Of a DNA stretch of 64,000 nucleotides, positions 25,988-35,101 are shown in pieces. A program made the translations under genes and the position numbers. This stretch comes from Fidelibacterota bacterium (GTDB taxonomy: Bacteria; Pseudomonadota; Alphaproteobacteria; Rhodospirillales; Rhodospirillaceae), in contig CANJPQ010000001.1 in NCBI GenBank assembly GCA_947476275.1, positions 220,881 to 284,880 on the forward strand, given 5' to 3'. Within the stretch, counting starts at the first letter, position 1. The number at the start of each line of letters is the position of its first letter. The notes beneath the pieces are model-generated. The model had not been told where the DNA came from. It was given only the letters and a program-made list of their open reading frames with translations, and ran no database searches.

Positions 25988-26989
25988 ATGCGCGCGTTGA
26001 TCAGCAAGGCGAAGGGCGGACCGGACACCCTCGTGGTCGGCGAATTGCCGGACCCGGTGGCAGGTCCCGGCGAGGTCGTCGTTGCTGTCAAAGCCTGCGG
26101 CGTGAACTTTCCCGACGTGCTGATCATCCAGGATATGTACCAGCGCAAGCCGCCGCGACCGTTCGCGCCGGGGGCCGAGATCGCCGGCGTGGTGGTGAGT
26201 GTCGGACCTGACGTGACGGTGCGTAAAGTCGGCGAGCGCGTGAGTGCGTTCTCGACCTCCGGCGGCATGGCGGAGCGCATCTTGTTGCGCGCGGCGGATG
26301 CCATGCCGCTGCCGGACTGGGTCTCCTTCGAAGATGCCGCAGCATCCGCGTTGACCTACGGCACCTCCTATCACGCGCTGAAAGATCGCGGTCAGCTGAA
26401 GGCGGGCGAGACGCTCCTTGTGCTGGGTGCCGGCGGCGGCGTGGGGATCGCCGCGGTCGAGATCGGCAAGGCGATGGGCGCGCGGGTAATTGCCGCGGTG
26501 TCGTCGCAAGACAAACTCGACGTGGCGCTTTCACACGGCGCCGATCACGGCTTCATCTATCCGCGCGAAATCGATAGCCCCGAGGCGAGCAAGAAGCTCG
26601 CGGACGCCTTCAAAGCGGCTTGCGCGCCCCAAGGCACGGCGGACGTAATCTACGATCCGGTCGGCGGTCCATATTCGGAGCCCGCCCTGCGTGCGGCGGC
26701 GTGGAACGGACGGTTTCTGGTGGTTGGCTTTCCCGCGGGCGTGGCGAAGATCCCCCTCAACCTGCCACTGCTGAAGAACTGCGCCATCGTCGGCGTCGCC
26801 TTCGGCGCGTTTGCGATTCGGGATCCCGCAGCCGCGATGGTGAATCATGCGGCCCTGATGGACCTGTTCCGCTCCGGCGCGCTGAAGCCGCATATCTCGG
26901 CGCGTTTTCCACTGGAACGCGGGGCCGAGGCTATCCAGGCCCTGGCTGACCGCAAGGCGCTGGGCAAGATCATTGTCACGATCGGCTAG
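25988..26989 (+). CDS. NADPH:quinone oxidoreductase family protein
   Basis: A 333-residue medium-chain dehydrogenase/reductase of the zinc-free quinone-reductase branch. Features are the N-terminal GroES-like half with GVNFPDVLIIQDMYQ and PGAEIAGVV, and the nucleotide-binding LVLGAGGGVGIAAVE near residue 145. A DPVGGPYSEPALR segment is typical of QOR proteins. The zinc-ligand Cys/His set of alcohol dehydrogenases is absent. It may reduce quinones or enoyl compounds with NADPH, and is likely co-expressed with the preceding hydratase. Confidence 0.9.
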   Translation: MRALISKAKGGPDTLVVGELPDPVAGPGEVVVAVKACGVNFPDVLIIQDMYQRKPPRPFAPGAEIAGVVVSVGPDVTVRKVGERVSAFSTSGGMAERILLRAADAMPLPDWVSFEDAAASALTYGTSYHALKDRGQLKAGETLLVLGAGGGVGIAAVEIGKAMGARVIAAVSSQDKLDVALSHGADHGFIYPREIDSPEASKKLADAFKAACAPQGTADVIYDPVGGPYSEPALRAAAWNGRFLVVGFPAGVAKIPLNLPLLKNCAIVGVAFGAFAIRDPAAAMVNHAALMDLFRSGALKPHISARFPLERGAEAIQALADRKALGKIIVTIG

Positions 26990-27077
26990 ATCGGGCGCGT
27001 GATCGGACGCGATGGGCTCCTGACCGGAATCCTGCAATACTCCTTTCGCTTCCGACGTGGTGACGAGGCGCGCCTTT

Positions 27078-28124
27078 ATGGATTTCCTTTGGCCGTTGGG
27101 ACTTTGGCTGGCGCCGGCCCTCGTCGCGCTGCCCTTCGCGTATGTGTGGCTGCTGCGCCGCCAGAAGCGCGCGCTGGTGTTCTCCAACCTGGGTCTGATC
27201 CGTGAAGCCGTGGCCGGCAAGGCCACCTTTCGGCGCCATCTGCCCCCGCTGCTGTTCTTTGCCGCGCTTGTACTGATGGCGTTTGCGCTGACGCGGCCCA
27301 CGGCCATCGTTACGCTTCCCTCGGACCGTGCGACGATCATTCTGGCGATCGATGTGTCCGGCAGCATGCGCGCCCAGGACGTGCAGCCCACCCGCATGGC
27401 GGCGGCCCAGGCTGCCGCGCGCACCTTCGTGACCGAACAGCCGCCCGGCGTGCGCATCGGATTGGTCGCGTTCTCGGGAAACGCGATGGTGGCGCAAATG
27501 CCCACGCTGATGCGCCAGGATGTCCTCGATGCCTTGGACCGGCTGCATCCACAACGCTACACCGCCGTCGGCAGCGGCATCATCGCTTCGCTGCAGGCGA
27601 TCTTTCCCGAAATGGAACTGGGCCAGTACCTGACGTCCGGGAACACGCGCGAGCGCGAGCCGCAATCGCGGGAACTCGGGAAGCCGCCGGAGGCAAAGAC
27701 GGCTGCGCCCGCGCCGGTTCCTCCCGGCAGCTACACGTCTGCCGTGATCGTGCTTCTCTCCGACGGACGCACGAATGCCGGGTTCCCGCCCGTGGACGCC
27801 GCGCACATTGCGGCCGATCGCGGCGTGCGCGTGTTCACCATCGGTTTCGGCTCACCTCAAGGATCGACGGCTGACTACGGCGTCGGCTTCATGCGCATGC
27901 AGCCCGACGAAGAAACCCTGAAGCAGATATCCGAAATCACCAAGGCCGGTCATTTCAACGCCCAGACCGCGGGGGAGTTGAAGGAAATCTACAAGGGCCT
28001 CACCACGCAGTTTGTCGCTGAAACCAAACGAACGGAACTCACGGCCTTTATCGCCATGCCCGCGCTGATCCTGCTGGTGATCGCGATGGTGCTGTCAGTG
28101 CTGTGGTCGAACCGGATGGCCTAG
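27078..28124 (+). CDS. VWA-domain membrane protein, BatA-like
   Basis: A 348-residue protein. Two N-terminal helices (about 5-25 and 55-75) precede a von Willebrand A domain (about 88-300) with a complete MIDAS: DVSGS near 98 and a later SDGRTN. A last helix lies near 322-345. This is the layout of BatA, usually in an operon with a MoxR ATPase, a DUF58 protein and BatB. None of those is here, so it is a stand-alone version. Between the MIDAS segments is a low-complexity insert rich in Arg, Pro and Ala (about residues 190-225). The start at 27078 gives the typical MDFLWP N-terminus. Confidence 0.85.
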   Translation: MDFLWPLGLWLAPALVALPFAYVWLLRRQKRALVFSNLGLIREAVAGKATFRRHLPPLLFFAALVLMAFALTRPTAIVTLPSDRATIILAIDVSGSMRAQDVQPTRMAAAQAAARTFVTEQPPGVRIGLVAFSGNAMVAQMPTLMRQDVLDALDRLHPQRYTAVGSGIIASLQAIFPEMELGQYLTSGNTREREPQSRELGKPPEAKTAAPAPVPPGSYTSAVIVLLSDGRTNAGFPPVDAAHIAADRGVRVFTIGFGSPQGSTADYGVGFMRMQPDEETLKQISEITKAGHFNAQTAGELKEIYKGLTTQFVAETKRTELTAFIAMPALILLVIAMVLSVLWSNRMA

Positions 28125-28288
28125 CCGGGAACGGCTCCTCGCTCCGCTCAGTCCAGAAGGTTATGGACTTAGTGCCGTGAACCAGCACGGCGCGTGACAA
28201 ATCGCATTTGGCTTCACCGCGAGATCGGGCAAAGTCTCCCGACGGCGGCCTTCCCGGTCGCCCCTCCGTCCTCACCAGGGGATCGACC

Positions 28289-29797
28289 ATGCGCACGTTC
28301 GCGCTCCTCGCGGCGTTCTTATTCGGCGCAGTCATCGCAGGGCCCGTGCAACCTGCGGGGGCGGCCACGCTCCGCCTTGCCGTGACGGCGCTGCCGATCC
28401 AACTCGGCCATCCGTATCGTTCGGTCGGCGTTCCCGGCGTCTTTATCCTGAACGCAATCTTCGACGCGCTGACGAACATCGGTGCCGACGGTGAGCCGCA
28501 GCCCTGGCTGGCGATCGGGTGGGAGCAGGAAACGCCCGTGACCTGGGTGTTCCGGTTGCGGCCCAACGTCACCTTTTCCAATGGTGCGCCGTTCAACGCC
28601 GACGCGGTTGTGAAATCCGTTCAGTACCTGATCTCGCCGGAGGCCAGCGGCGACTTTGTCGCGACGGAGTTCCGCAACGTCGCAGGAATCGCCGCGCGCG
28701 ATCCGCTCACGGTGGTCTTTACGCTTCGCGCGCCGGACGTGCTGTTTCCGCGGCTGGTTTCCATTCTGAACATTGTCGAGCCCGGCGCCTGGGCGGCGGG
28801 ACGCGAGGCGTTCGCCAAGCAGCCCGTCGGCACTGGACCGTTCAGCGTTCAAGCCTGGCGTCCCGCGGGCGCGTCCCTCGTTGCGTTCAAAAAGTCCTGG
28901 CGCGCGCCGAAGGTCGACGGTGTGGAAGTGCTGGCGCTCCCGGATGCGACGTCGCGGGTGCAGGGGCTTTTGTCGGGTCGTATCGACCTCGCCATGATCC
29001 TCGACCCCGACAAGACCGACGCAATCGAAGGCGCGGGGCATCGCATGCTGGTCTATCCGCTCGGCGGCGTCATGGGGTTGGCGTTTGTCACCACGAAGCC
29101 CGAAACCCCCGTGGCCGACGTGCGCGTGCGCCAAGCCTTGAACTACGCAGTGAATAAGGAACGCATCGTCGCCGGATTGCTCGGCGGCGCGGGGCGTCCG
29201 TCCGGTCAGCCCGCGACGCATTCGTCATTCGGCTACAACCCCAACGTGGCGCCGTATCCGTTCGATCCGGCGAAGGCCAGAGCCCTACTGAAAGATGCCG
29301 GCTATGAGAAAGGCCTCGCCCTGCTGGCGGAAACCGTGCCCGGGACCATCGCTGCCGATGCCCAGGTGTTCGAGCAGGTCGCGAGCGATCTCGCCAAGGT
29401 CGGCGTGACACTCACCTTGCGCGTCACCACCTTCCCGACCTTCAGCAAGCATGTCCGGCAGGGCGGATGGGACGGCGATGCCTACGGCATGTATTACAAC
29501 GCCGATCCATTCCTCGACCCCATGCGCCCGCTCAAATCGCATTCTTGCCTGTGGGAGAAGCCCTGGTACTGCGACCAGGCAATCATGCCGACGATCGCCA
29601 ACGCGTTGGCCGCGCGCGATGTCGCGACCCGCACGCGCCTGACGCAAGAGGTGATGGCGCGCTACCATGACCAAGCGGCATCCCTGTTCCTCTATGAAGT
29701 CTCCGGCTACATGGGCATGGCGGCACGGGTGCAGAATTTCCGCATCGCGAACAATTTCATGTACCTGCACGACGTCACGCTCGCGGGCGGCCCATGA
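28289..29797 (+). CDS. ABC transporter substrate-binding protein, family 5
   Basis: A 502-residue exported protein with a signal peptide (about 1-26, AGAAT). The start at 28289 has AGGGG upstream and avoids a longer frame that would hide the signal. The body matches family 5 peptide/nickel-type binding proteins: an N-terminal LRLAV, then WVFRLRPNVTFSNGAPFNADAV, and RVRQALNYAVNKERI. No permease or ATPase of this transporter class is encoded nearby, so it is an orphan binding protein. It precedes two cupin genes on the same strand. Confidence 0.9.
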   Translation: MRTFALLAAFLFGAVIAGPVQPAGAATLRLAVTALPIQLGHPYRSVGVPGVFILNAIFDALTNIGADGEPQPWLAIGWEQETPVTWVFRLRPNVTFSNGAPFNADAVVKSVQYLISPEASGDFVATEFRNVAGIAARDPLTVVFTLRAPDVLFPRLVSILNIVEPGAWAAGREAFAKQPVGTGPFSVQAWRPAGASLVAFKKSWRAPKVDGVEVLALPDATSRVQGLLSGRIDLAMILDPDKTDAIEGAGHRMLVYPLGGVMGLAFVTTKPETPVADVRVRQALNYAVNKERIVAGLLGGAGRPSGQPATHSSFGYNPNVAPYPFDPAKARALLKDAGYEKGLALLAETVPGTIAADAQVFEQVASDLAKVGVTLTLRVTTFPTFSKHVRQGGWDGDAYGMYYNADPFLDPMRPLKSHSCLWEKPWYCDQAIMPTIANALAARDVATRTRLTQEVMARYHDQAASLFLYEVSGYMGMAARVQNFRIANNFMYLHDVTLAGGP

Positions 29798-29830
29798 CGT
29801 CACCCATTTCGTTCTGAAGGAACAACCGAC

Positions 29831-30676
29831 ATGGCACGACCGCATATCATGTTCATGATGGCCCAGGATATTCCCTGGCAAAAAGGCATCTACGGCGAAG
29901 GGCGCGCCGACGTGGAGAGCAAGGTGCTGTCCATCGACGAGGCGGGGACTGACGCGTCCATCGTCATCCGCTACCCGGCGGGGTGGAGCCGTGAGCAGCC
30001 TGAACACTGCACCGCGCACGAAGAATTTCTCGTCCTCGATGGCGCCATCACCATCGACGGCATGACTTACGACAAGCACTGCTACGGATTTTTCCCGGCG
30101 GGCTACACCCGCGAGAAAGCGGCATCACCGCACGGCGCGGTGCTGCTGACCATGTTCTATGACCGGCCGGAGATAAAGGCGGGGAAGGGCGCGGCGTTCG
30201 ATGAAAAGCTGCTGGTCCGCTTCGTCGATCCCAAGCGCATGGAATGGGACCCGGGCCTCGTCGATCCGCAACTTGCCAAAGGCGTTGCGATCAAGCCCTT
30301 GCGCGAGGATCCCTACACCAAGGAAGTCTCGTTCCTCTATAGCTCGCCGCCGCATCGCGTTCCGCCCGTGGGCGGGAAGCCGCAGTGGACCCATCCGATG
30401 GTGGAGGAGCTCTATACCCTCGACGGCGAATACGTGTGGGCGGACGCCGGGCGCATGGGGCCGGGCGGATATTGCTGGTGGCGCGAGGACGTCTATCACG
30501 GCCCGTCCGGCACAGACACCGGCTACAACCTGTTCGTCCGCACGGTCAACGGCCCGTTGGTCAATCACTTCGACACGGTGAAAAAGCCGTTCACCTGGGA
30601 GCCCGCGTTCGCGCCGCATCTGCCACCGCATCTCAAGGCGATTGCAAAACCTTATCGCCGCGCACCGAACTACTAG
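29831..30676 (+). CDS. Bicupin protein, DUF4437-like
   Basis: A 281-residue protein with two beta-barrel halves. The first has EHCTAHEEFLVLDGAI and PHGAV, a cupin-type His/Glu metal site. The second half includes THPMVEELYTLDG and WWREDVYHGPSG. Such proteins bind a divalent metal and act as dioxygenases, isomerases or anti-sigma-like sensors. AAGGAAC lies upstream. It is followed 11 bp later by a second cupin gene, and the pair sits beside RraA-like and Rieske genes in a probable catabolic neighbourhood. Confidence 0.75.
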   Translation: MARPHIMFMMAQDIPWQKGIYGEGRADVESKVLSIDEAGTDASIVIRYPAGWSREQPEHCTAHEEFLVLDGAITIDGMTYDKHCYGFFPAGYTREKAASPHGAVLLTMFYDRPEIKAGKGAAFDEKLLVRFVDPKRMEWDPGLVDPQLAKGVAIKPLREDPYTKEVSFLYSSPPHRVPPVGGKPQWTHPMVEELYTLDGEYVWADAGRMGPGGYCWWREDVYHGPSGTDTGYNLFVRTVNGPLVNHFDTVKKPFTWEPAFAPHLPPHLKAIAKPYRRAPNY

Positions 30677-30687
30677 GGAGGCGCCGC

Positions 30688-31143
30688 GTGGAAAGCGGGT
30701 TCACGTTCAACGCCCGTCGCGTCGTCACGTCCGATGCTGTCGATAACAGCATTCTTGCCGATGGCGAGGCACCGGACGCGATCACCCTCAACGGCTGCCG
30801 CATCGTGCGTCTGTGGCAAACCGCCACCGTGCCAGAGCGTTTGCCGGTATCTGCGGATGTCACCGCAAACAGCCTGGGGCCGATGCCCAATCCGTTCCGC
30901 GGCACGCGTTTCTATACGGCGGAGCTTCCCGCGGGCGCGCGCATTCCCCTGCATCGGGCCGACCAGATCGACTACATCGTCGTCATCAAGGGGCGGATCA
31001 CGTTGGTTCTCGAGCACAGCGAACTTGAACTCGGCGTGGGGGAGACGCTCGTGCAGTGCGGCAACATGCACGGCTGGGAAAACCGCGCCGACGAACCGTG
31101 CGTGATCGCCGTAGTTGCGGTGGGCGCGCAACCCGCGGGCTGA
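30688..31143 (+). CDS. Single-domain cupin protein
   Basis: A 151-residue protein from a GTG start with GGGAGG upstream. The C-terminal 90 residues form a cupin barrel: RIPLHRADQIDYIVVIKG for motif 1 and ETLVQCGNMHGWEN for motif 2, with several metal-ligand candidates (His, Glu-like Asp, His). It probably shares a transcript with the preceding bicupin gene. It ends 1 bp before the stop of the convergent RraA-like gene. Substrate unknown. Confidence 0.8.
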   Translation: MESGFTFNARRVVTSDAVDNSILADGEAPDAITLNGCRIVRLWQTATVPERLPVSADVTANSLGPMPNPFRGTRFYTAELPAGARIPLHRADQIDYIVVIKGRITLVLEHSELELGVGETLVQCGNMHGWENRADEPCVIAVVAVGAQPAG

Positions 31144-31144
31144 T

Positions 31145-31831
31145 TTAAGTCCAGCGAACCGACGGAAAGGCGCGCAGCTTCTGCTCGCTATTTTGCCGCT
31201 CGTAGTAGGGCACATCTTTCGCCGTGTCTTCGCGGCGGCGCGCGTCGTGGTCCTGCGTTGCCGCAATGATCGCCTCCGCCATCTCCGGCTTCAGCACCAC
31301 AATGCCGTCGCTGTCTCCCAGGATGATGTCGCCCGGAAACACGATCACGCCGCCGCATATCACCGGAACGTTGAGAGATCCGGGTCCGTCGGCGCCCCGC
31401 GCGGTCGGCACCACGCCCCGGGCAAACACCGGAATCAGGTGTCGTTCGCGCGCGATCAAAGCGCTGTTCATGGTGCTGCCGTCGATCACCACGCCGGCGG
31501 CGCCGGCCCGGTGGGCGTTGACCGTCATGCTCTGGCCCCACACCGCCACGTCGGTGTGCCCGCCCGCATCGACGACGATGATATCGCCCGGCTTCACGTA
31601 CTTAGGCGCAAGTTCCCCGACCAGCCGGTCCTCCCACTGTTCCGCGCGCACCGTGAAGGCCGTGCCGCATACCCGCCACGTCGGGTCCAGGGGCTTGATC
31701 GCGGCATGCATCACCTGTCGCGGCCCCGCCTCGAATCCGGCGACGCCCACATGGAGCTTAGCGACCGCGGCCACAAGCGCCGACGGTGGTCGCTGAAAGT
31801 CGGTGTTTACGACCTGGATTGCCGCGCTCAT
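31145..31831 (-). CDS. RraA-like aldolase family protein
   Basis: A 228-residue protein matching the RraA/HMG-CHA aldolase family. Typical segments are IIVVDAGGHTDVAVWG near residue 85, GVVIDGSTMNS and PGDIILGDSDGIVVL. Members of this fold either cleave 4-hydroxy-4-methyl-2-oxoglutarate-type compounds in aromatic breakdown or inhibit RNase E. The DG and GD-D residues that bind the metal in the aldolases are present, and the Rieske oxygenase gene next door favours the catabolic reading. GGAGG precedes the start at 31831. Confidence 0.85.
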   Translation of the reverse strand: MSAAIQVVNTDFQRPPSALVAAVAKLHVGVAGFEAGPRQVMHAAIKPLDPTWRVCGTAFTVRAEQWEDRLVGELAPKYVKPGDIIVVDAGGHTDVAVWGQSMTVNAHRAGAAGVVIDGSTMNSALIARERHLIPVFARGVVPTARGADGPGSLNVPVICGGVIVFPGDIILGDSDGIVVLKPEMAEAIIAATQDHDARRREDTAKDVPYYERQNSEQKLRAFPSVRWT

Positions 31832-31989
31832 GAGATCGCCTCCGCCGTCATCCCACACTTTGTATCATCGGTTTCCAGTGCAACGAAGAGCGCCCCCGGG
31901 CCGCAGAGCCCAGCCCGATATGCCGTTAGAGAACCAACCCGCGTCCCGGCACGTATAAATCCCAACCATCTTCTGGCTTCGGGTCTTTC
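31832..31989. promoter_or_regulatory. Divergent promoter region, RraA-like / Rieske oxygenase
   Basis: A 158-bp spacer between divergently transcribed genes. It must hold promoters in both directions. I see no clear inverted repeat that would mark an operator. Confidence 0.3.
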
Positions 31990-33117
31990 ATGCTCAAAAA
32001 CAACTGGTATGTGGCTTGCGACGCAACGGAGGTTCCGGTCGGAAAGCCGAAGCAAGTGCAGCTGCTCGGCCACAAAGTCGTGCTTTTCCGCGACAGCGGC
32101 GGGGCAATCCGGGCCTTAAGCGACATCTGCGTCCATCGCGGCGCCTCCCTGGCGGAAGGGCGAGTGACCGACGGATGCGTGGAGTGCCCGTATCACGGCT
32201 GGCGGTATAACGGTGAGGGTGCCTGCACGGTCATCCCGGCACACCCGGACGTGTCGGTGCCCAAGCGGGTTAGGGTCGATGCCTACCCGGTCGCCGAGCG
32301 CTTTGGCTGGGTGTGGGTCTACATGGGCGGCCTTCCGGAAGCCGAACGACCGCCCTTGCCGGACGTCGCCGAGTATACCGATCCCGACCGCCGCGCCGTG
32401 CGCGGCTCGTTCCTCTGGAAGGCAAATTACGGTCGCGTGGTGGAGAACGGCGTCGATTTTGCGCACGCCGCCTTCGTCCATCCGAGCTTCGGCGACCGCT
32501 CTCGACCCGAGATCAAGGAATTCGAGATGGAGGAGCGGGAGTGGTCCGCCCATGCGCGCATCGCGATGCGGCCACCCGCATTTCGCGGACTATGGAAACG
32601 CCTGCGACCGAACGAGCGGCCCGACGTTGTGGCGCGCCCGGAGTGGCACGTTGCCGGCCTGGCGATTATCCTGCGCATTCAGATCACGCCGAAATGGAGC
32701 AACGTACTGATCGACGTCAATACGCCGATCGACGAGCATACGACGCTGACCCACTGGATTCTGCTGCGGAACTTCTTCACCTCGAAGTTCTTCGATCGCG
32801 ACACCTATAAGCGCAACATCAAGATCTTCGAGCAGGATCACGCGGTCATCTCCAAGCTAACGCCGACGGAATTGCCGACGCGCGTGCAGGACGAGTATTC
32901 CGTGCGGGCCGACGGCATGATGGTGGCGTTCCGAAAAAAGCGCGCGGAGCTTTATCGTCGCGGTTGGGGGCTCGATAGCCACGCTTATGAGCGCGATTAC
33001 CAGGGCCGTAAGGCGGCGGTGATCGCCTCGCCGGCCCGCCGGGAAGATCCGAAGGGCTGGGTGTTCCCGGAGGCGCCGGAACTGGTGTTGCCGCCGGACC
33101 GCCTTGCCGCTGATTAG
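31990..33117 (+). CDS. Rieske non-heme iron oxygenase, aromatic-ring/demethylase type
   Basis: A 375-residue oxygenase component. The Rieske cluster ligands are CVHRG (near 47) and CPYHGW (near 66). The catalytic iron site is ENGVDFAHAAFVHPSFG near 152, with the Asp/His/His set. The size and single-chain layout resemble vanillate demethylase, phthalate and carnitine monooxygenase-type alpha subunits. These take electrons from a separate reductase; none is adjacent. The substrate is not determined. It probably works with the RraA-like aldolase and cupins in breakdown of a hydroxylated or methylated compound. Confidence 0.9.
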   Translation: MLKNNWYVACDATEVPVGKPKQVQLLGHKVVLFRDSGGAIRALSDICVHRGASLAEGRVTDGCVECPYHGWRYNGEGACTVIPAHPDVSVPKRVRVDAYPVAERFGWVWVYMGGLPEAERPPLPDVAEYTDPDRRAVRGSFLWKANYGRVVENGVDFAHAAFVHPSFGDRSRPEIKEFEMEEREWSAHARIAMRPPAFRGLWKRLRPNERPDVVARPEWHVAGLAIILRIQITPKWSNVLIDVNTPIDEHTTLTHWILLRNFFTSKFFDRDTYKRNIKIFEQDHAVISKLTPTELPTRVQDEYSVRADGMMVAFRKKRAELYRRGWGLDSHAYERDYQGRKAAVIASPARREDPKGWVFPEAPELVLPPDRLAAD

Positions 33118-33193
33118 GCTTCATTCGTCGGTGCACGTGTCGGGTCGGCGCCATCACGTATCGTCAGTTGGATTGCTTCAGATACCTCCGCAG

Positions 33194-33672
33194 TCAGGAT
33201 GACGCGCCCCCTCGCGCAATCGGGAGACGCATCACTGCTAAGGCGAGACGTTGCATGCCGCCATCAATCGACCAGACGCGGACCTGCTCGACATGTGCAA
33301 TGAGCACTAAGGCCGCCGGTGACATGCAAGGGGGATAGCCGACGTAGGTCGCATAGCGGCCGAACAGCTGCAGCAAACGCAGGTCGTGACAATATGAACC
33401 CCAGCGCGCGCAGAGGGTGTCGAAGGGCCTCAATTCCAATAGGGCGTCGATCTGACTGAAGCCATTCCGTTGCGAGAGGCTGAAAACCAACGCATAGTGA
33501 AAATCGTCGGCTGTCTGTCCATCTGTTGGCCCGCAACAGACACGGCGCGCAATTTGCCGCCGACACTGCCGGCGCGTTCGATCACCGTGACGTCGAGGCC
33601 GCGCGCGGCCAGCAAGACCGGACAGGCAAGGCCGCCGCCGCCAACGATGACTACACGTTCAGTCCCTTGCAT
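33194..33672 (-). pseudogene. crtD: Broken crtD (hydroxyneurosporene/methoxyneurosporene desaturase type)
   Basis: Reading from 33672, about 60 residues match the N-terminus of carotenoid desaturase Crt[12 protein letters not shown] (FAD site), [23 protein letters not shown] and PTIFTMRW. The frame then shifts by one base near 33490. The shifted frame continues with [10 protein letters not shown], jumps about 100 residues compared with intact CrtD, and resumes with LLQLFGRYATYVG and AHVEQVRVWSIDGGMQRLA. It stops at 33194, less than halfway through the expected 500 residues. Frameshift, internal deletion and lost C-terminus together mark a dead gene. It is divergent from crtE, an arrangement also seen around purple-bacterial carotenoid genes. 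Confidence 0.85.
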
Positions 33673-33798
33673 TGCGGAATTCTTTTCATGTGTGGTGCAA
33701 GAACGCCGCGCGCGGAATCTATCGCGGCGCATGCAGCGGAGTAGACAGTGTTCAGCAGCGTGTTACGCTTGGTGCGGATCGTACAGGGGGAGAGCGGG

Positions 33799-34668
33799 AT
33801 GGACTCAAGTGGTCGGATCGAGCGCGCTCTGACGGCGGCATTCGCCCGCGCCGAAGCCGACGAACCACCACCCCAACTCATCGCGGCCATGCGCCATGCA
33901 GTCTTTCCCGGCGGCGCGCGTGTGCGTCCAAGCCTTTGTTTAGCCGTTGCTGGCGCATGTGGAGATGATGCACCCCTGCTGACCGATGCAGCCGCGGCCG
34001 CCATCGAGCTTCTGCATTGCGCCTCACTGGTTCACGACGACTTGCCGTGCTTCGACAACGCACCGCTGCGACGCGATCGGCCGTCGGTGCATGCGGCGTT
34101 CGGCGAATCCGTCGCGGTGCTGGCGGGCGACGCGCTGATCGTGCTCGCGTTCGAGGCCCTGATGACGGCAGCGCACGTTGTTCCGGATCGTATTGCTGCG
34201 CTGCACCTTATCCTCACCCGCGGTGTTGGTATGCCGCATGGAATCGTCGCGGGCCAGGCGTGGGAAAGTGAGCCCGGCGCTCCGGCCGAGCGATGCCGCC
34301 GCGCAAAAACCGGCGCCTTGTTTGTGGCGGCCACCATGTGCGGTGCGATCTCGAGCGGCGCGTCGCCGACGCTCTGGAGCGCGCTGGGCGAGCGTCTAGG
34401 AGAAGCCTACCAAGTCGCGGACGATCTGCTCGATGCGATCGGCAGTCACGAGGAGTCCGGCAAGAGCGGTGGGCGCGATGCGGCCCTTGGCCGCCCGAAC
34501 GCGATTGCGGAGCTTGGGGTCGACGGCGCTGCGCGCAAATTGCGGCAACTTGTCGAAGCCACCGTTGAGGCCATTCCGCCGTGCGCCGGACGCAACGTCT
34601 TGAGCGACCTCGTGCGGTTTCAAGCCAAGCGCCTTGTTCCGCAGCAACTCGGTAAAAGCGCGGCTTGA
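33799..34668 (+). CDS. crtE: Geranylgeranyl diphosphate synthase, CrtE-type
   Basis: A 289-residue prenyltransferase. FPGGARVRP is the substrate-binding segment. The first aspartate-rich motif is D80-D81-LPCF-D86 in LVHDDLPCFDNA, and the second is Q205-VA-D208-D209-LL-D212. These conserved catalytic motifs are present, so it should be active in making a C20 or similar prenyl diphosphate. The overall pattern (GIVAGQAWESE, RPNAIAELG) is that of CrtE from purple phototrophs rather than IspA or octaprenyl synthase. I chose ATG 33799 with GGGGGAGAG upstream over an earlier GTG. It diverges from the broken crtD, and a truncated second copy lies 0.5 kb downstream. Confidence 0.85.
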   Translation: MDSSGRIERALTAAFARAEADEPPPQLIAAMRHAVFPGGARVRPSLCLAVAGACGDDAPLLTDAAAAAIELLHCASLVHDDLPCFDNAPLRRDRPSVHAAFGESVAVLAGDALIVLAFEALMTAAHVVPDRIAALHLILTRGVGMPHGIVAGQAWESEPGAPAERCRRAKTGALFVAATMCGAISSGASPTLWSALGERLGEAYQVADDLLDAIGSHEESGKSGGRDAALGRPNAIAELGVDGAARKLRQLVEATVEAIPPCAGRNVLSDLVRFQAKRLVPQQLGKSAA

Positions 34669-34851
34669 CGCACTGTCGCCGTAATCCCTGATGGGACTCA
34701 ATCTAGAGTTTCGGATTTGAGGACGGCATGGACACGATTCGTGGTCGTGCGCTCACTGCAGGGGGAGTAGTCTTGTCGTTGATCTCAGAATGATTAATAT
34801 TTGTGCGCCCAAGGGGCTAACTTGTTTTACTCAATCTGGGAGAATTGCGGC

Positions 34852-35076
34852 ATGTTAGACAAAGCGAAAGCGTTTCTGGCTCAAATTTTGGACATTGGCC
34901 TACTGTTGATCGCAGTTGCCATTGTGTTGCAGGTTATCTTTGGAAGTGTGGTTCCTTTCGTAGGCGGAGACATTGTGAAGAATGTTCTGGCCATCGTGAA
35001 GGAACTTGGCGACGGCGGCCTTGTGGGACTGATAGCAGCCGGCTTGTTGCTCCACTTGATTAACAAGAGGGGATAA
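34852..35076 (+). CDS. Small two-helix membrane protein
   Basis: A 74-residue protein with two hydrophobic helices (about 13-35 and 52-70) joined by a loop with VPFVGGDIVKNVLAIVKEL. It has a GGGAG ribosome site and is followed by strong hairpin terminators, so it looks like a genuine single-gene unit. The surrounding DNA is visibly richer in A and T than the rest of the window, hinting at a different origin. I do not recognise the family. The plan resembles small channel- or holin-like proteins, but that is only a shape argument. Confidence 0.6.
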   Translation: MLDKAKAFLAQILDIGLLLIAVAIVLQVIFGSVVPFVGGDIVKNVLAIVKELGDGGLVGLIAAGLLLHLINKRG

Positions 35077-35101
35077 TTTCTCCTCTTGTCGTAACTAAGA
35101 A

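Noticed and set aside
33673..33798. Possible PpsR/CrtJ operator (TGT-N12-ACA) between crtD and crtE
   Set aside because: I checked the TGT and ACA triplets in the spacer; none is at the right spacing.
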